Source of the DNA: Candidatus Methanomethylophilus alvi Mx1201
GTDB taxonomy: Archaea; Thermoplasmatota; Thermoplasmata; Methanomassiliicoccales; Methanomethylophilaceae
DNA: 64,000 nucleotides
Direction: 5' to 3'
Assembly: GCF_000300255.2 (NCBI RefSeq)
Contig: NC_020913.1
Location: 1,114,692-1,178,691 of the forward strand
Positions within the stretch are counted from its first letter, which is position 1; each line of letters begins with the position of its first letter. A program made the translations under genes and the position numbers. Below the pieces are notes generated by a model. That model was not told the origin of the DNA and ran no database searches. It saw only the letters and a list, made by a program, of their open reading frames with translations. Shown here one piece after another: positions 17,339 to 26,229 of the stretch.

Positions 17339-18100
17339 ATGATATTCTATTTCTCTGCCACGGGGAACAGCGAGCACGTAGCGAGGTCGATCGCAGAGGC
17401 CAACGACGATAGACTGGCATATATCCCAGACCTTCTGACGTCCGGAGAGCTTTCCTTCGACGTATCCGGGGAGAAGATGATAGGGTTCGTGAGTCCCACA
17501 TATTATTGGGGTCTCCCGACGATCGTCGAGGATTTCCTGAGAAGAGTGGAGCTGTCGTTCGAAGAGAGACCGTACACATTCTTCGTCGCCACCTACGGCA
17601 CCAAGAACGGTGCCATCACCCAGGTGGCGGAGAGGATACTCAAGGACAAGGGGGTGGACATGGATGCGTCATACGAGGTGAGGATGCCCGACACATGGAC
17701 CCCCGTGTTCGACCTGACGAATGAGGAAAACATCTCCAAGAGAGTGAAGACGGCGGACGAGAAATTGGAGGAGGTGATGTGCCAGATAGCATCCAGATCC
17801 AAAGGGGTCTTCATGAAGGACCGCATCCCGGAGTTCATATCGAAGATGTTCTACAGCCTCTACGAAAAGGCCCGCAGGACCGAGAACCTCACAGTGGAGG
17901 AACATTGCACAGGGTGCGGGAGATGTGCGGAGTTCTGCCCGGTGCATGCGATAAAAATGTGTGACGGAAGACCGGAATGGACCATGGACAGTTGCGTCAT
18001 GTGTCTCGGATGCCTGCACAGGTGCCCCAGTTTCGCCATACAATACGGGGATAAGACCAAAGGTCACGGACAATACATTAACCCCCATTGTCCAGAATAA
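17339..18100 (+). CDS. Flavodoxin-ferredoxin fusion (EFR1 type)
   Basis: 253 residues. The N-terminal half is a flavodoxin fold starting MIFYFSATGNSEHVA (phosphate loop) with GFVSPTYYWGLP. The C-terminal part has two 4Fe-4S motifs, CTGCGRCAEFCPVHAI and CVMCLGCLHRCPSFAI (each C-x2-C-x2-C-x3-C). It is a soluble electron carrier; partner unknown. The start ATG at 17339 is fixed by the flavodoxin motif and GGGGATGG just before it. It is divergent from the ubiA-ubiE pair, which hints at redox work, but no partner enzyme is adjacent. Confidence 0.9.
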   Translation: MIFYFSATGNSEHVARSIAEANDDRLAYIPDLLTSGELSFDVSGEKMIGFVSPTYYWGLPTIVEDFLRRVELSFEERPYTFFVATYGTKNGAITQVAERILKDKGVDMDASYEVRMPDTWTPVFDLTNEENISKRVKTADEKLEEVMCQIASRSKGVFMKDRIPEFISKMFYSLYEKARRTENLTVEEHCTGCGRCAEFCPVHAIKMCDGRPEWTMDSCVMCLGCLHRCPSFAIQYGDKTKGHGQYINPHCPE

Positions 18101-18128
18101 CGACGTCCATCGCATAATATCAACGAAT

Positions 18129-18142
18129 TCCGTATATACGGA
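18129..18142. promoter_or_regulatory. 14-bp palindrome on the TATA box of the BASS transporter
   Basis: TCCGTATATACGGA is a perfect palindrome whose centre is the TATA box. It lies 19 bp before the ATG at 18161, so the transcript is leaderless or nearly so and a dimeric repressor bound here would block TBP. Confidence 0.6.
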
Positions 18143-18160
18143 TGTCACTTTACTTGCCCG

Positions 18161-19153
18161 ATGAAAGCGATAAACCTTGTATGCAGCACCGCGTTCATGA
18201 TGGGCGCCGCACTTGTGATATCGTTGCTTACGAACGTATCGGGCATATTCCCCGACGATGTCCTGACGTCGGACATCCGCAGCAACCTTACCATATTCCT
18301 TCTCGCAGTGATGCTGACCATCACCCTATCCAGGATCCCGTTCAGGAACCTGGACCCTGTAAAGAACTACAGGTCCGTCATAAGGGCCGTGCTCCTGGGT
18401 CTTGTGTTCGCATCCGTCATCCCCCTGGCAGCATACTACATCCTCAACAGCATGGACGGATACGAGGCGTATGCGAAGGGGCTCGTATTCCTGGCGGCCA
18501 CTCCGTTCGCCGCATCCGTAGGACCGCTTTCCCTCATCCTCAGGGGGGATCTGGAACATGCCCTCAGATCCACCATCATCGTCTACGTGATCTCCCTGGT
18601 ATGGATCCCGTTCATCATATGGCTCACCCTCGGGGAGATCGTGGATATGACCAAGGTCGTCATAACCGTCATAGAGCTCATCGGAGTGCCTCTGGTGGTC
18701 TCCAGACTCATAACCAAGGTCAAGATCGACAAGACGGTCATGTCGGTCGTCCTGAACTGTGTCATCGCATTCCTCGTCTGGCTGTCGGTCAGCTCCACCA
18801 ACTTCCCCAAGGACATGGTGATCCTGGTCGTGTTCATGTTCGTCGCTTTCCTCAGGGACTTCGGTCTCGGATCCGCCACGGAGGTCATGGAGAAGAAGTC
18901 CGGGATACCATGGTCCCAGAGGGTCACCGACATCCTGATGATATCCTACAAGAACAAAGGCATAGCCATAGCCCTCTGCGTATCCGTGATGACTGGTCCG
19001 GCCATCGGCAGCGCAATGGTGCCCATAGCGGCATCCATCGTGATCGAGATCATCTGGGTGGCGTTCATGGACTCCGTCCTGTTCTCCAAGAAACGCATGA
19101 ACAGGGAACTGGAAGCGGACAGGGAGGCCGGCCTGCATCAGACCTGGGAATGA
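18161..19153 (+). CDS. BASS (bile acid:sodium symporter)-like membrane protein
   Basis: 330 residues with about ten spans. The pattern fits the SBF/BASS fold: GLVFASVIPLAAYYILN, then AATPFAASVGPLSLILRGDLEHALRSTI (crossover region), VVSRLITKVKI, and the second repeat with YKNKGIAIALCVSVMTGPAIGSAMVPIAA. Family members carry bile acids, organic anions or pantoate-like compounds with sodium. Substrate cannot be read from sequence. A bile-acid link would be attractive in a gut organism but is only speculation. Single gene with its own promoter. Confidence 0.8.
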   Translation: MKAINLVCSTAFMMGAALVISLLTNVSGIFPDDVLTSDIRSNLTIFLLAVMLTITLSRIPFRNLDPVKNYRSVIRAVLLGLVFASVIPLAAYYILNSMDGYEAYAKGLVFLAATPFAASVGPLSLILRGDLEHALRSTIIVYVISLVWIPFIIWLTLGEIVDMTKVVITVIELIGVPLVVSRLITKVKIDKTVMSVVLNCVIAFLVWLSVSSTNFPKDMVILVVFMFVAFLRDFGLGSATEVMEKKSGIPWSQRVTDILMISYKNKGIAIALCVSVMTGPAIGSAMVPIAASIVIEIIWVAFMDSVLFSKKRMNRELEADREAGLHQTWE

Positions 19154-19154
19154 A

Positions 19155-20090
19155 TCAATACTGCCTGTAGTCGAAATAATCCGAGAGACGGGGTGTCTCT
19201 CTCCCCTTGAGGGGTACGACCTCGTCCTCGGGACCCAACGTCCCGAAGAGGAGTTCCCCCTCCGGGTCGTATACCTTTTCCGTCCTGGATGAGGGGTCGT
19301 TCGTATTGGCATAACAGTACAGGCAATCATGGCTGCAGGTGTTGTACTCCCCGATATCGATATTCCTTACGCACCTGCACCCTTCCCGGAGAGGGGTATC
19401 CATCTCCTCGAACGGGATGTCCAGAGAGCGCATCGTCTGCCTGTCGATACATCCGCGGGGTTCGATACCGTACTGAGACAGGTCGCGGTGGGCACAGCAG
19501 TATCCCAATCTCATCCCGTATCTCTCGGCTATCGGTACCATCATCTCCGCCATACGGTCCATCTCCGAGAACGAGACCGAACGCAGACGGTCGCCGAACT
19601 TCCCCAGCTTGCCGTACATGTCTATGAAACTGAATGTACAGCGGTCCGTATAACCCTCCAGCTCCCTGCAGAGAAGCTCGAACTTACGCCTGTGCCAGTC
19701 TATGGAATACCTGTCGTTTATCACTATGGGGTCGTAACGCCATACGACCCTGTCCTTCCCGATCCTGTCAGATATCTCCTTGAACGAATCGGCCACATCC
19801 GCCTTGAACGGGACCCCTGGCTCCAGATCCCTTCCGTAGGGGTTGATGGTGATCTGGAACATGTACATGTGACCCATGGACCCGATCTCCTTGAGATAAG
19901 GGACCATCGGCCGCGGGTCCTTAGAGATGAATACGATCGCATCCACGTTGCGACGGGTCAGGTCCACCCGGTAGACCAATTGCCTGTAGACCGGATTGCG
20001 CACCAGACAGTAGCCCGCCCGGAGACGGTTGACCATCCACTCGGCATGGAAAGCAGGGATGTCGGTACGTCTGCTGGCGCATATTATCAT
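19155..20090 (-). CDS. DUF1848 protein with radical-SAM-like cysteine motif
   Basis: 311 residues, start MIICASRRTDIPAF as in DUF1848 proteins. A C-terminal cluster reads CRCVRNIDIGEYNTCSHDCLYCYAN and includes CSHDCLYC, a C-x3-C-x2-C iron-sulfur signature as in radical SAM enzymes, but placed near the C-terminus instead of the N-terminus. Reaction unknown. The start at 20090 is the one that begins the conserved region. It converges with the transporter gene (one base apart) and is divergent from ogt. Confidence 0.85.
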   Translation of the reverse strand: MIICASRRTDIPAFHAEWMVNRLRAGYCLVRNPVYRQLVYRVDLTRRNVDAIVFISKDPRPMVPYLKEIGSMGHMYMFQITINPYGRDLEPGVPFKADVADSFKEISDRIGKDRVVWRYDPIVINDRYSIDWHRRKFELLCRELEGYTDRCTFSFIDMYGKLGKFGDRLRSVSFSEMDRMAEMMVPIAERYGMRLGYCCAHRDLSQYGIEPRGCIDRQTMRSLDIPFEEMDTPLREGCRCVRNIDIGEYNTCSHDCLYCYANTNDPSSRTEKVYDPEGELLFGTLGPEDEVVPLKGRETPRLSDYFDYRQY

Positions 20091-20145
20091 GTATGTTCCA
20101 ACAGTGGAATCACATAAGTAGTTTTCAGGACAATACTGGGCCGTT

Positions 20146-20613
20146 ATGCAGGGAGAGCACATCCACACGTACATGACGGCCATAGGCATGGTCAGCATAT
20201 GCAGCGACGGCCATAGCGTGACCGCCGTCTACCTCCCGTGCGAGAATCTCCCGGCGATGGAGGACAGAGAGGACGACATAACCTCCCAAGCCTCCGAAGA
20301 GATCGACGAATACCTTTCCGGAAGAAGGAAGAAGTTCGATGTGCCAGTATATCAGGACGGCACGGAATTCCAGATGGATGTGTGGGATGCCGTATGCGCC
20401 ATACCTTATGGGAAGACCGCGACTTACGGGGAGATCGCCGAAACGATCGGCCGTCCCGGCGCATCGCGTGCGGTGGGTACCGCCTGCGGACTGAACAGGA
20501 TACCGCTCATCATACCGTGTCACCGCGTAGTCCCCAAAGACGGTACCGGGAACTATGCCGGCGGAAGGGCGCTCAAGATCAGACTCCTCACCATAGAAAA
20601 GGAATACAGATGA
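20146..20613 (+). CDS. ogt: Methylated-DNA--protein-cysteine methyltransferase
   Basis: Suicide repair protein that removes O6-methylguanine lesions onto its own cysteine. 155 residues with the active-site PCHRVV near 126-131, the Arg-finger helix SRAVGTACGLNRIPLIIP before it and GNYAGGRALKIRLLTIE after it. The gene overlaps the next one, an AlkD-like glycosylase, by an ATGA junction, so the two form an alkylation-repair unit. Methyl chemistry on corrinoids and SAM could justify such a pair (inference). Confidence 0.95.
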   Translation: MQGEHIHTYMTAIGMVSICSDGHSVTAVYLPCENLPAMEDREDDITSQASEEIDEYLSGRRKKFDVPVYQDGTEFQMDVWDAVCAIPYGKTATYGEIAETIGRPGASRAVGTACGLNRIPLIIPCHRVVPKDGTGNYAGGRALKIRLLTIEKEYR

Positions 20614-21311
20614 GGGTCGGAGAAATCGACAGGATCCTCGAAGAGAGATCGGACCCGGAGTATAAGGAGTTCAACTCCCGGATAGTCCCGTACGAAGGGA
20701 AGATGTACGGCGTAAGGATGCCCGCCCTCAGATCCATAGCGAAAGACGTCATAAAAGGCGATTGGCGCCTTTTCCTGGAAGAGGATACGGGAAGCTTCGA
20801 ACAATCCATGATAAGGGCCCTCGTCATCGCAACGGCGGAGATGGATGCGGACGAGAGGCTGGAAAGAATGGCCGGATTCGTCCCCGAAATAGATAATTGG
20901 GCGGTGTGCGACACGTTCTGCGGAGCGTTCAGAACAGGGCCCGGGAACGCTTCAGAAAAACTCTGGCACATGTGTGTGGAACTGTTGGACACCGGAGAGG
21001 AGTTTCCCATGAGGGCCGGAGCCGTGATGATGCTGGACCATTTCTTGGACGACCGTCACATAGACGAGGTCATAAGGCTCATGTGCACGGTACGGAGTCC
21101 CGGATACTACTACGACATGGGTGCCGCATGGACACTCTCATGCTGCTACATATCATACCCGGAAAAGACCGAAGATGCTATGTTCTCCATATGTGCCAGC
21201 AACGAGATATTGAGGATGACTGTAAGAAAGATCCGCGACTCGTTCAGGGTCTCGGCCGCGGATAAGGAAAGATTGAAAGAAAGGTTTAAGGGATTCAAGG
21301 CGAGATCCTGA
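20610..21311 (+). CDS. AlkD-like DNA alkylation repair protein
   Basis: 233 residues of HEAT-like helical repeats. Visible family segments are EFNSRIVPYEGKMYGVRMPALRSIAKDV at the N-terminus, VPEIDNWAVCDTFCGAF, and YYDMGAAWTLSCCYISYPEKTEDAM. AlkD proteins excise bulky or cationic alkylated bases. The start ATG at 20610 overlaps the ogt stop. The last 17 bp overlap the convergent gene downstream. Confidence 0.9.
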   Translation: MRVGEIDRILEERSDPEYKEFNSRIVPYEGKMYGVRMPALRSIAKDVIKGDWRLFLEEDTGSFEQSMIRALVIATAEMDADERLERMAGFVPEIDNWAVCDTFCGAFRTGPGNASEKLWHMCVELLDTGEEFPMRAGAVMMLDHFLDDRHIDEVIRLMCTVRSPGYYYDMGAAWTLSCCYISYPEKTEDAMFSICASNEILRMTVRKIRDSFRVSAADKERLKERFKGFKARS

Positions 21312-21855
21312 CGATCTCGTTCATTATGAGGTCCGCGTTCTCGGAACCTACACGGGGTCCGCGCCTCTCCAGATACATCCAGTCCCTGGCCTCGCACTCC
21401 TCCTTCAGATCGGGACTGGTGACAGCGATAACCCTCCCTTTCGGAAGGACGTCCTTCTCCATCATCATCTCCATCATGTGCTTGGGGACGCAGACCACGA
21501 TCCTGTCGAAAAGCTTGGAGGTGTACTCGATCTTCCCCAGGTAATCCTTCTGACCCTGGACACGCTCATAGTCCTCCGGTTTGGACATCACCTCTTCGGC
21601 AGGATACTTCATGACCGTATAATCGGCCGGCACATAACCGAAATGGCTTGTTATCATCCCGAATGAGACCTCGCAGAGCTTGGACCCATCCTTCTTCTTG
21701 GCCAGATCCAATCTCGCCACGAGATTCTTGACCTCCTGGGCACGGCCGCCGAACAGTTCGAACGCACTGCATATGCCGTCCTTGAGCATGACGGTGGAGT
21801 CGTTGGTTATGACCAGGACCAGGGTGGGGGCCTTGGGATAAGCCTTCTCCATCAT
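21295..21855 (-). CDS. Uncharacterised 186-residue protein behind hypD
   Basis: Soluble protein beginning MMEKAYPKAPTLVLVITNDSTVML. A central stretch, FGMITSHFGYVPADYTVMKYP, faintly resembles DUF6884/YaaA-like proteins that carry a (S/A)-x-x-(Y/F)-G-x-(V/L)-P pattern, but I cannot assign it with confidence. No membrane segment or metal motif stands out. It starts directly after the hypD stop (hypA-hypD-this), so a link to NiFe-hydrogenase maturation or nickel metabolism is possible. The start could be 21855 or 21852. Confidence 0.7.
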   Translation of the reverse strand: MMEKAYPKAPTLVLVITNDSTVMLKDGICSAFELFGGRAQEVKNLVARLDLAKKKDGSKLCEVSFGMITSHFGYVPADYTVMKYPAEEVMSKPEDYERVQGQKDYLGKIEYTSKLFDRIVVCVPKHMMEMMMEKDVLPKGRVIAVTSPDLKEECEARDWMYLERRGPRVGSENADLIMNEIVRISP

Positions 21856-22935
21856 TCAGAGCTTCCCCCTGAACCTGTAGGCGATGTTGCAGTTACCCTC
21901 GGCTGAGACCATGCACGGTCCCATTGGGGAGGTCGGTTTACAACCTTTCCCGAACATGGGGCACTGTTCCGAATCGATGAGTCCCCTGAGGACGGAACCG
22001 CAGTTGCATCCGCTGGCCTCCTCCTCCACATCGGGGGTCTTCCTGAGAATATCCTCGTGGACCTTGGTCGCATCGTACTGCTCGAACTCCGGGCGCAGAG
22101 CCATCCCCGACTTCTTGATGACCGGGAATCCCCTCCACTTAGTATCCACCGCATAGAAGGTGTCATCCATTATCTTCCGGGCCTTATCGTTGCCCTGGGG
22201 GCGTACGACCCTGGAATACTCGTTCTCCACCTCGGCACGGCCTTCGTGTATCTGCTTGCAGAGCATGTAGCATGACATCAGCATGTCGAGAGGCTCGAAA
22301 CCGCAGACCACCTGGGGAAGATTATACTTCTCGGAGAAGTAGTTGAACGGCTCCGTACCGGTGACCACGGCCACATGTCCGGGCATTATGAATCCGTCTA
22401 TCTTGCTCTCGCCCATGTTCAGAAGAGCCTCCACACAGGGAGCGGTATACCTGTGACAGCTGTATATGCTGAAATTCTCGGGGAGGTGACCCTTCTGGAG
22501 GGGGACGCCCGTGGAAGGTGCGGTGGTCTCGAATCCCACCCCGACGAATACCAAGGGACCCGACTGCTCGTGCGCCATCTTCACGGCATCCTCCACGGAG
22601 TAGACTATCCTCACGTCCGCACCGTCGGTCTTCGCATCGAAGAGGGAGCCTATGGTCGTCGGTACCCTCATCATGTCGCCGAAGGCGGCTATGGTCACAC
22701 CGTTCCTGGCGAGGGTGATCGCATCCGCGATCTCCTTGCTGGTCGTGACGCATACGGGACATCCGGGACCCTGATGGACCTCTATCCCGACATCGTCCAT
22801 CAACGGTTTGAGACCGAAACGCACGATGGTGTCCTGATGGGTCCCGCAGATGTGCATGAACCTGCCTTTCACTCCCATGTCCTTGATGGCCGCCAGGATC
22901 TTCTTGGCGGTCTGCTCGTCTCTGTATTTGAACAT
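21856..22935 (-). CDS. hypD: Hydrogenase maturation protein HypD
   Basis: Scaffold on which the Fe(CN)2CO unit of NiFe hydrogenases is built, together with HypC. 359 residues with the invariant segments HICGTHQDTIVRFGL, GPGCPVCVTTSKEI, GFETTAPSTGV, and PGHVAVVTGTEPF. C-terminal cysteines for the 4Fe-4S cluster are in CNCGSVLRGLIDSEQCPMFGKGCKP. It follows hypA with a one-base overlap. HypB, C, E and F are not in this window. Confidence 0.97.
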   Translation of the reverse strand: MFKYRDEQTAKKILAAIKDMGVKGRFMHICGTHQDTIVRFGLKPLMDDVGIEVHQGPGCPVCVTTSKEIADAITLARNGVTIAAFGDMMRVPTTIGSLFDAKTDGADVRIVYSVEDAVKMAHEQSGPLVFVGVGFETTAPSTGVPLQKGHLPENFSIYSCHRYTAPCVEALLNMGESKIDGFIMPGHVAVVTGTEPFNYFSEKYNLPQVVCGFEPLDMLMSCYMLCKQIHEGRAEVENEYSRVVRPQGNDKARKIMDDTFYAVDTKWRGFPVIKKSGMALRPEFEQYDATKVHEDILRKTPDVEEEASGCNCGSVLRGLIDSEQCPMFGKGCKPTSPMGPCMVSAEGNCNIAYRFRGKL

Positions 22936-23321
22936 CAGTCATCCCTCGTTTCGATATCCATGTTCTTCACGCGGCAGGCCTCGCCTTCTAACACCTTCAC
23001 GGGGCCTCCGCACTTGGGGCAGCTGAGGACCGGGATATCATGTCCGTAACCATCCTCCCCGAAATCGATCATCTTGGCCGGACCTTCGTATCCGCACTTG
23101 TCGCATCCCAGAACTATGTGTTCCGGCTCCACCAGTAGTTTGGAACCCTCGAGGACCGTCCCCTGGGACAATACCTCGTAAGCGAACTCCATCTGCTCGA
23201 TACCCAGCTGGGTGAGGTCCCCTACGACGATGGTGACGGCGTTCACCTTCGTGACGTCGTATTTCTTAAGTTCTTCCAGAACGGCGTCCACGATATTCGC
23301 GACCACCGAGGCCTCATGCAT
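22935..23321 (-). CDS. hypA: Hydrogenase nickel incorporation protein HypA
   Basis: 128 residues. MHEASVVANIVDAV carries the N-terminal nickel-binding His2. Two CxxC pairs, CDKCGY near 73-76 and CPKCGG near 99-102, form the zinc site. It delivers nickel to the hydrogenase active site and is first gene of hypA-hypD-186-residue protein. A NikR regulator gene lies 3 kb away. Confidence 0.96.
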   Translation of the reverse strand: MHEASVVANIVDAVLEELKKYDVTKVNAVTIVVGDLTQLGIEQMEFAYEVLSQGTVLEGSKLLVEPEHIVLGCDKCGYEGPAKMIDFGEDGYGHDIPVLSCPKCGGPVKVLEGEACRVKNMDIETRDD

Positions 23322-23372
23322 CGCACAACGGTATGGCAGGGTGGATTAAAAACTGTCCCACGCCCGAATGTC

Positions 23373-24035
23373 TCAATCACTGTGCTGTATACCGTATTCG
23401 CACTGGTCGCGGACCATGCATCTCTCGCAGTGGGGATGACGGGGAAGACAGCAGACCTGCCCGTGGCGGACCAGATATCTGTTTATGTCGGCCCAGCGCT
23501 CGCGGGGGGTGATCTCCATCAATGCGAACTCCGTCTCCTCCGGATTCTTCGTCTTCACAAGACCCATCAGATTGGATATCCTGTGGACATGTGTATCCAC
23601 ACAGACCGCGGGTATGCCCATGGCATAAGTCTGTACACAGGCCGCGGTCTTCCTGCCCACCATGGGAAGGGAGCATAGCTCCTCCGTGGATTCCGGGACT
23701 ACCCCTCCGTAGACATCGCGGAGTATCTTGCAGCATTCCACTATGGCCTTGGATTTCTGAGACGGGAACCCGGCCGGACGGATCAGGGATGCGACATCCT
23801 CAGGATCGGCATCTGCGATGTCACCGATCGAAGGATACTTGTGGAAAAGATTGTCGGACGCCTTGCGGGTGTTGTCATCCTTGGTCCTCTGGGACAATAT
23901 GGTGGCGATCAATACATGGAACGGATCGGCCGGCCACTCCGGATTAAGGCCTTCGGAGTTCCTGCCCGGATACGCCCCCTGGTTGTACACCTCCGACATC
24001 CTGTCCAATATCACTGTGATGTCCTGCCCATCCAT
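23373..24035 (-). CDS. nth: Endonuclease III
   Basis: Base-excision DNA glycosylase/lyase for oxidised pyrimidines. 220 residues: ATILSQRTKDDNT, helix-hairpin-helix LPMVGRKTAACV with the catalytic Lys, VDTHVHRISNLMGL with the catalytic Asp, and a C-terminal 4Fe-4S loop C-x6-C-x2-C-x5-C (CLPRHPHCERCMVRDQC). The start ATG at 24035 gives MDGQDITV and overlaps the end of the upstream folC-like gene by 25 bp; the longer upstream frame is only overlap. Confidence 0.96.
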   Translation of the reverse strand: MDGQDITVILDRMSEVYNQGAYPGRNSEGLNPEWPADPFHVLIATILSQRTKDDNTRKASDNLFHKYPSIGDIADADPEDVASLIRPAGFPSQKSKAIVECCKILRDVYGGVVPESTEELCSLPMVGRKTAACVQTYAMGIPAVCVDTHVHRISNLMGLVKTKNPEETEFALMEITPRERWADINRYLVRHGQVCCLPRHPHCERCMVRDQCEYGIQHSD

Positions 24036-25297
24036 CTCAAGGCCTCCTCTGCCATATAGAAAGATCCTGTTATAAGGACCTCCTCCCCGTCGTCCCTTAG
24101 TTCCACAGCCCTCTCGATGGCCTCCCCGACGGTAGGTTTGATCTCGGCATCCGGTACATATCTCTTCATTATCGAAAGCACCTCTTCTGCGGCCTTCGCA
24201 CGGAGACATTGGGGCTGCGTCACCACGACCTTGGATGCCACCTTGGAGAGGTTGCGACAGATGTCGTCGGCATCCTTGTCGGAGAGTATGCCGAACACCA
24301 GCACAACCTTCCCATAGATCTCTCCCACATCCGATGCGAGTCCCTCCGACCCCGCCCTGGTGTGTGTGACATCCACTATGAATCCGTTACCGATGTTCTC
24401 CAGTCTGCACGGCCATCTCACCGATGCGAGACCGTCGGCGACATACGGTTCTATCCTGTCCGTGAATTCCGGAAGCACCCTCAGGGCCTCTATGGCGACA
24501 GCGGCGTTCTTGGCCTCGTTCCTTCCGGGTATCGAGACGAAATAATTATGACCCAGATATCTGAATTCCGGACCTTTTCCGATATTGGATACGATCTCGA
24601 TGTCTTCGGGATCCACACGTTTCAGCCCCGAACCCTTCTCTGCCGCGACGGATGCTATGACACCGAACGCCGGCTCCGGATTGATCGTCACACTCGGGAC
24701 GCCTTCTTTTATTATCCCGGCCTTTTCGAGTGCGATCTTCTCTATCGTATCCCCCAGATATTCGGTGTGCTCCATGCTGATGTTGTTGATCACAGACACC
24801 TCTGGCACGATCACATTGGTAGCATCGAAACGGCCACCCATGCCGACTTCGAAAACTGCGAAGTCCACCTTCCTGTCCTTGAAGTACTGCATCGCCATCG
24901 CAGTCGTTATCTCGAAGAATGTGCAGAACATCTCACTCTCGCACATGTCATCGGAGAAGTGTCTCAGATATCCTGTGAGCTCCGACACCTCCTCATCGGA
25001 TATGTCCCGACCGTCGACGTTTATGCGCTCGTTGAACCTCAATATGTGGGGGGAGGTGTACAATCCGACCGAATAACCCGCCTTCCTGAGGATGGATGCG
25101 ATCATGGCACTCGTAGAACCCTTTCCATCGCTCCCCGCCACATGTATACACCTGTAGGAACCTTGGGGATTGCCCATCCTGCGGAGAAGTTCCTTTATAT
25201 TCGTAAGACCCAGCTTTATCCCGTTCATCTGGAGGCCGTACAGCCATCTCAGATGACGTTCTACATCGTTACCTCCGCTTTTGCCGGACATATCCAC
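24011..25297 (-). CDS. folC: Folylpolyglutamate/dihydrofolate synthase-like Mur ligase
   Basis: 428-residue ATP-dependent amide ligase. P-loop HVAGSDGKGSTSAMIASIL near residues 40-58, SPHILRFNERINVDGRDIS, and EVGMGGRFDATNVIVPEVSVINNISMEHTEYLGDTIEKIALEKAGI are classic FolC segments; a Mur-ligase C domain follows. In methanogens the acceptor may be a pterin or coenzyme related to tetrahydromethanopterin rather than folate, so the substrate is uncertain. It lies between an asparagine-synthase-like gene and nth with no gaps. Confidence 0.88.
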   Translation of the reverse strand: MDMSGKSGGNDVERHLRWLYGLQMNGIKLGLTNIKELLRRMGNPQGSYRCIHVAGSDGKGSTSAMIASILRKAGYSVGLYTSPHILRFNERINVDGRDISDEEVSELTGYLRHFSDDMCESEMFCTFFEITTAMAMQYFKDRKVDFAVFEVGMGGRFDATNVIVPEVSVINNISMEHTEYLGDTIEKIALEKAGIIKEGVPSVTINPEPAFGVIASVAAEKGSGLKRVDPEDIEIVSNIGKGPEFRYLGHNYFVSIPGRNEAKNAAVAIEALRVLPEFTDRIEPYVADGLASVRWPCRLENIGNGFIVDVTHTRAGSEGLASDVGEIYGKVVLVFGILSDKDADDICRNLSKVASKVVVTQPQCLRAKAAEEVLSIMKRYVPDAEIKPTVGEAIERAVELRDDGEEVLITGSFYMAEEALRWMGRTSQ

Positions 25298-26104
25298 TCA
25301 CATCCTCGAATATCCGTCCATCTCCTTCCTGAGGTCCGCCACCAACTTGTTGTATGTGATGCCCCTCTTCCTGCAGATGCGTTTTACCGCATCCATCATT
25401 CCGGAACCGTATTGCGCCGCCTTCTTGGGACGGTCGGCCAAATACCCGAGGCCCAAGTCCCTGGCGGCATCGGACAGGAGTTTCTTCCGGACGTCCTGGT
25501 CCACGGGACGTATCGCCTCCGTAGGTGCACTTCTAAGGATAGCGACCAGATCCTTGTCCAGATAAGGATATGCGATCTCCTTCCCGAAGTGTTCCGCCAC
25601 CTTCTTCTCATGGGGGAGGGTCTCTTTGTAGAGTTTGGCCATGTCTTTGACCATCTCTTCCCTGAGCTGTATGTCCTGCTTGCCGACATACTTCGAATAT
25701 CCTGCGAACTGCTCGTCCGAACCCTGTCCTCCGGTGACCGAATCCTCTTTGCAGGTCTTCATCACACAGAACAGGGGCATCTCGAAGGCGAGGGTGAGCG
25801 GGCTGTCCGTCCCGGTGATCGCCATCGCCTCCCTCAGATAGTCCGTTATGTCGGAATCGTGTATCTCGATGGTCTCTATGTCCGCACCGATGAGAGGTGC
25901 CGTCGCCAAGGCGGCCTCGATGTCGTGGGAACCCGATGTGCCAGCGGTGTAAAGTCTTACATTCTTCGCATACTTGACGGCAAGGGCGGCGACTATCCCG
26001 GAGTCTATGCCTCCGGAAAATGCGACGGCCACGTCTTTCCCTCCGAGGAGCCTCTGTGCTGCAGAGTCCAATGCGCAGGCCACGCTTTCGGACAGTTCGG
26101 TCAT
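25298..26104 (-). CDS. Asparagine-synthase-like ATP pyrophosphatase, stand-alone
   Basis: 268 residues matching only the C-terminal synthetase domain of AsnB. PP-loop VAFSGGIDSGIVAALAV near residues 27-43, GGQGSDEQFAGYSKYVG, and KEIAYPYLDKDLVAILRSAP. The N-terminal glutaminase domain is missing, so ammonia must come from elsewhere or the enzyme amidates or thiolates another substrate. It is immediately upstream of the folC-like gene (one-base gap), which suggests a joint pathway, but none is obvious. Confidence 0.85.
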   Translation of the reverse strand: MTELSESVACALDSAAQRLLGGKDVAVAFSGGIDSGIVAALAVKYAKNVRLYTAGTSGSHDIEAALATAPLIGADIETIEIHDSDITDYLREAMAITGTDSPLTLAFEMPLFCVMKTCKEDSVTGGQGSDEQFAGYSKYVGKQDIQLREEMVKDMAKLYKETLPHEKKVAEHFGKEIAYPYLDKDLVAILRSAPTEAIRPVDQDVRKKLLSDAARDLGLGYLADRPKKAAQYGSGMMDAVKRICRKRGITYNKLVADLRKEMDGYSRM

Positions 26105-26229
26105 ATGTGGCAGATATCCATGCCCCGTTTAAATCTGACTGGATTGGAGTATCCCCTGATTAACAAATTCGTATCCATATCGTATGTCATCTCAACAGAT
26201 TTAACTATCAAGATATACATATTAGACAC

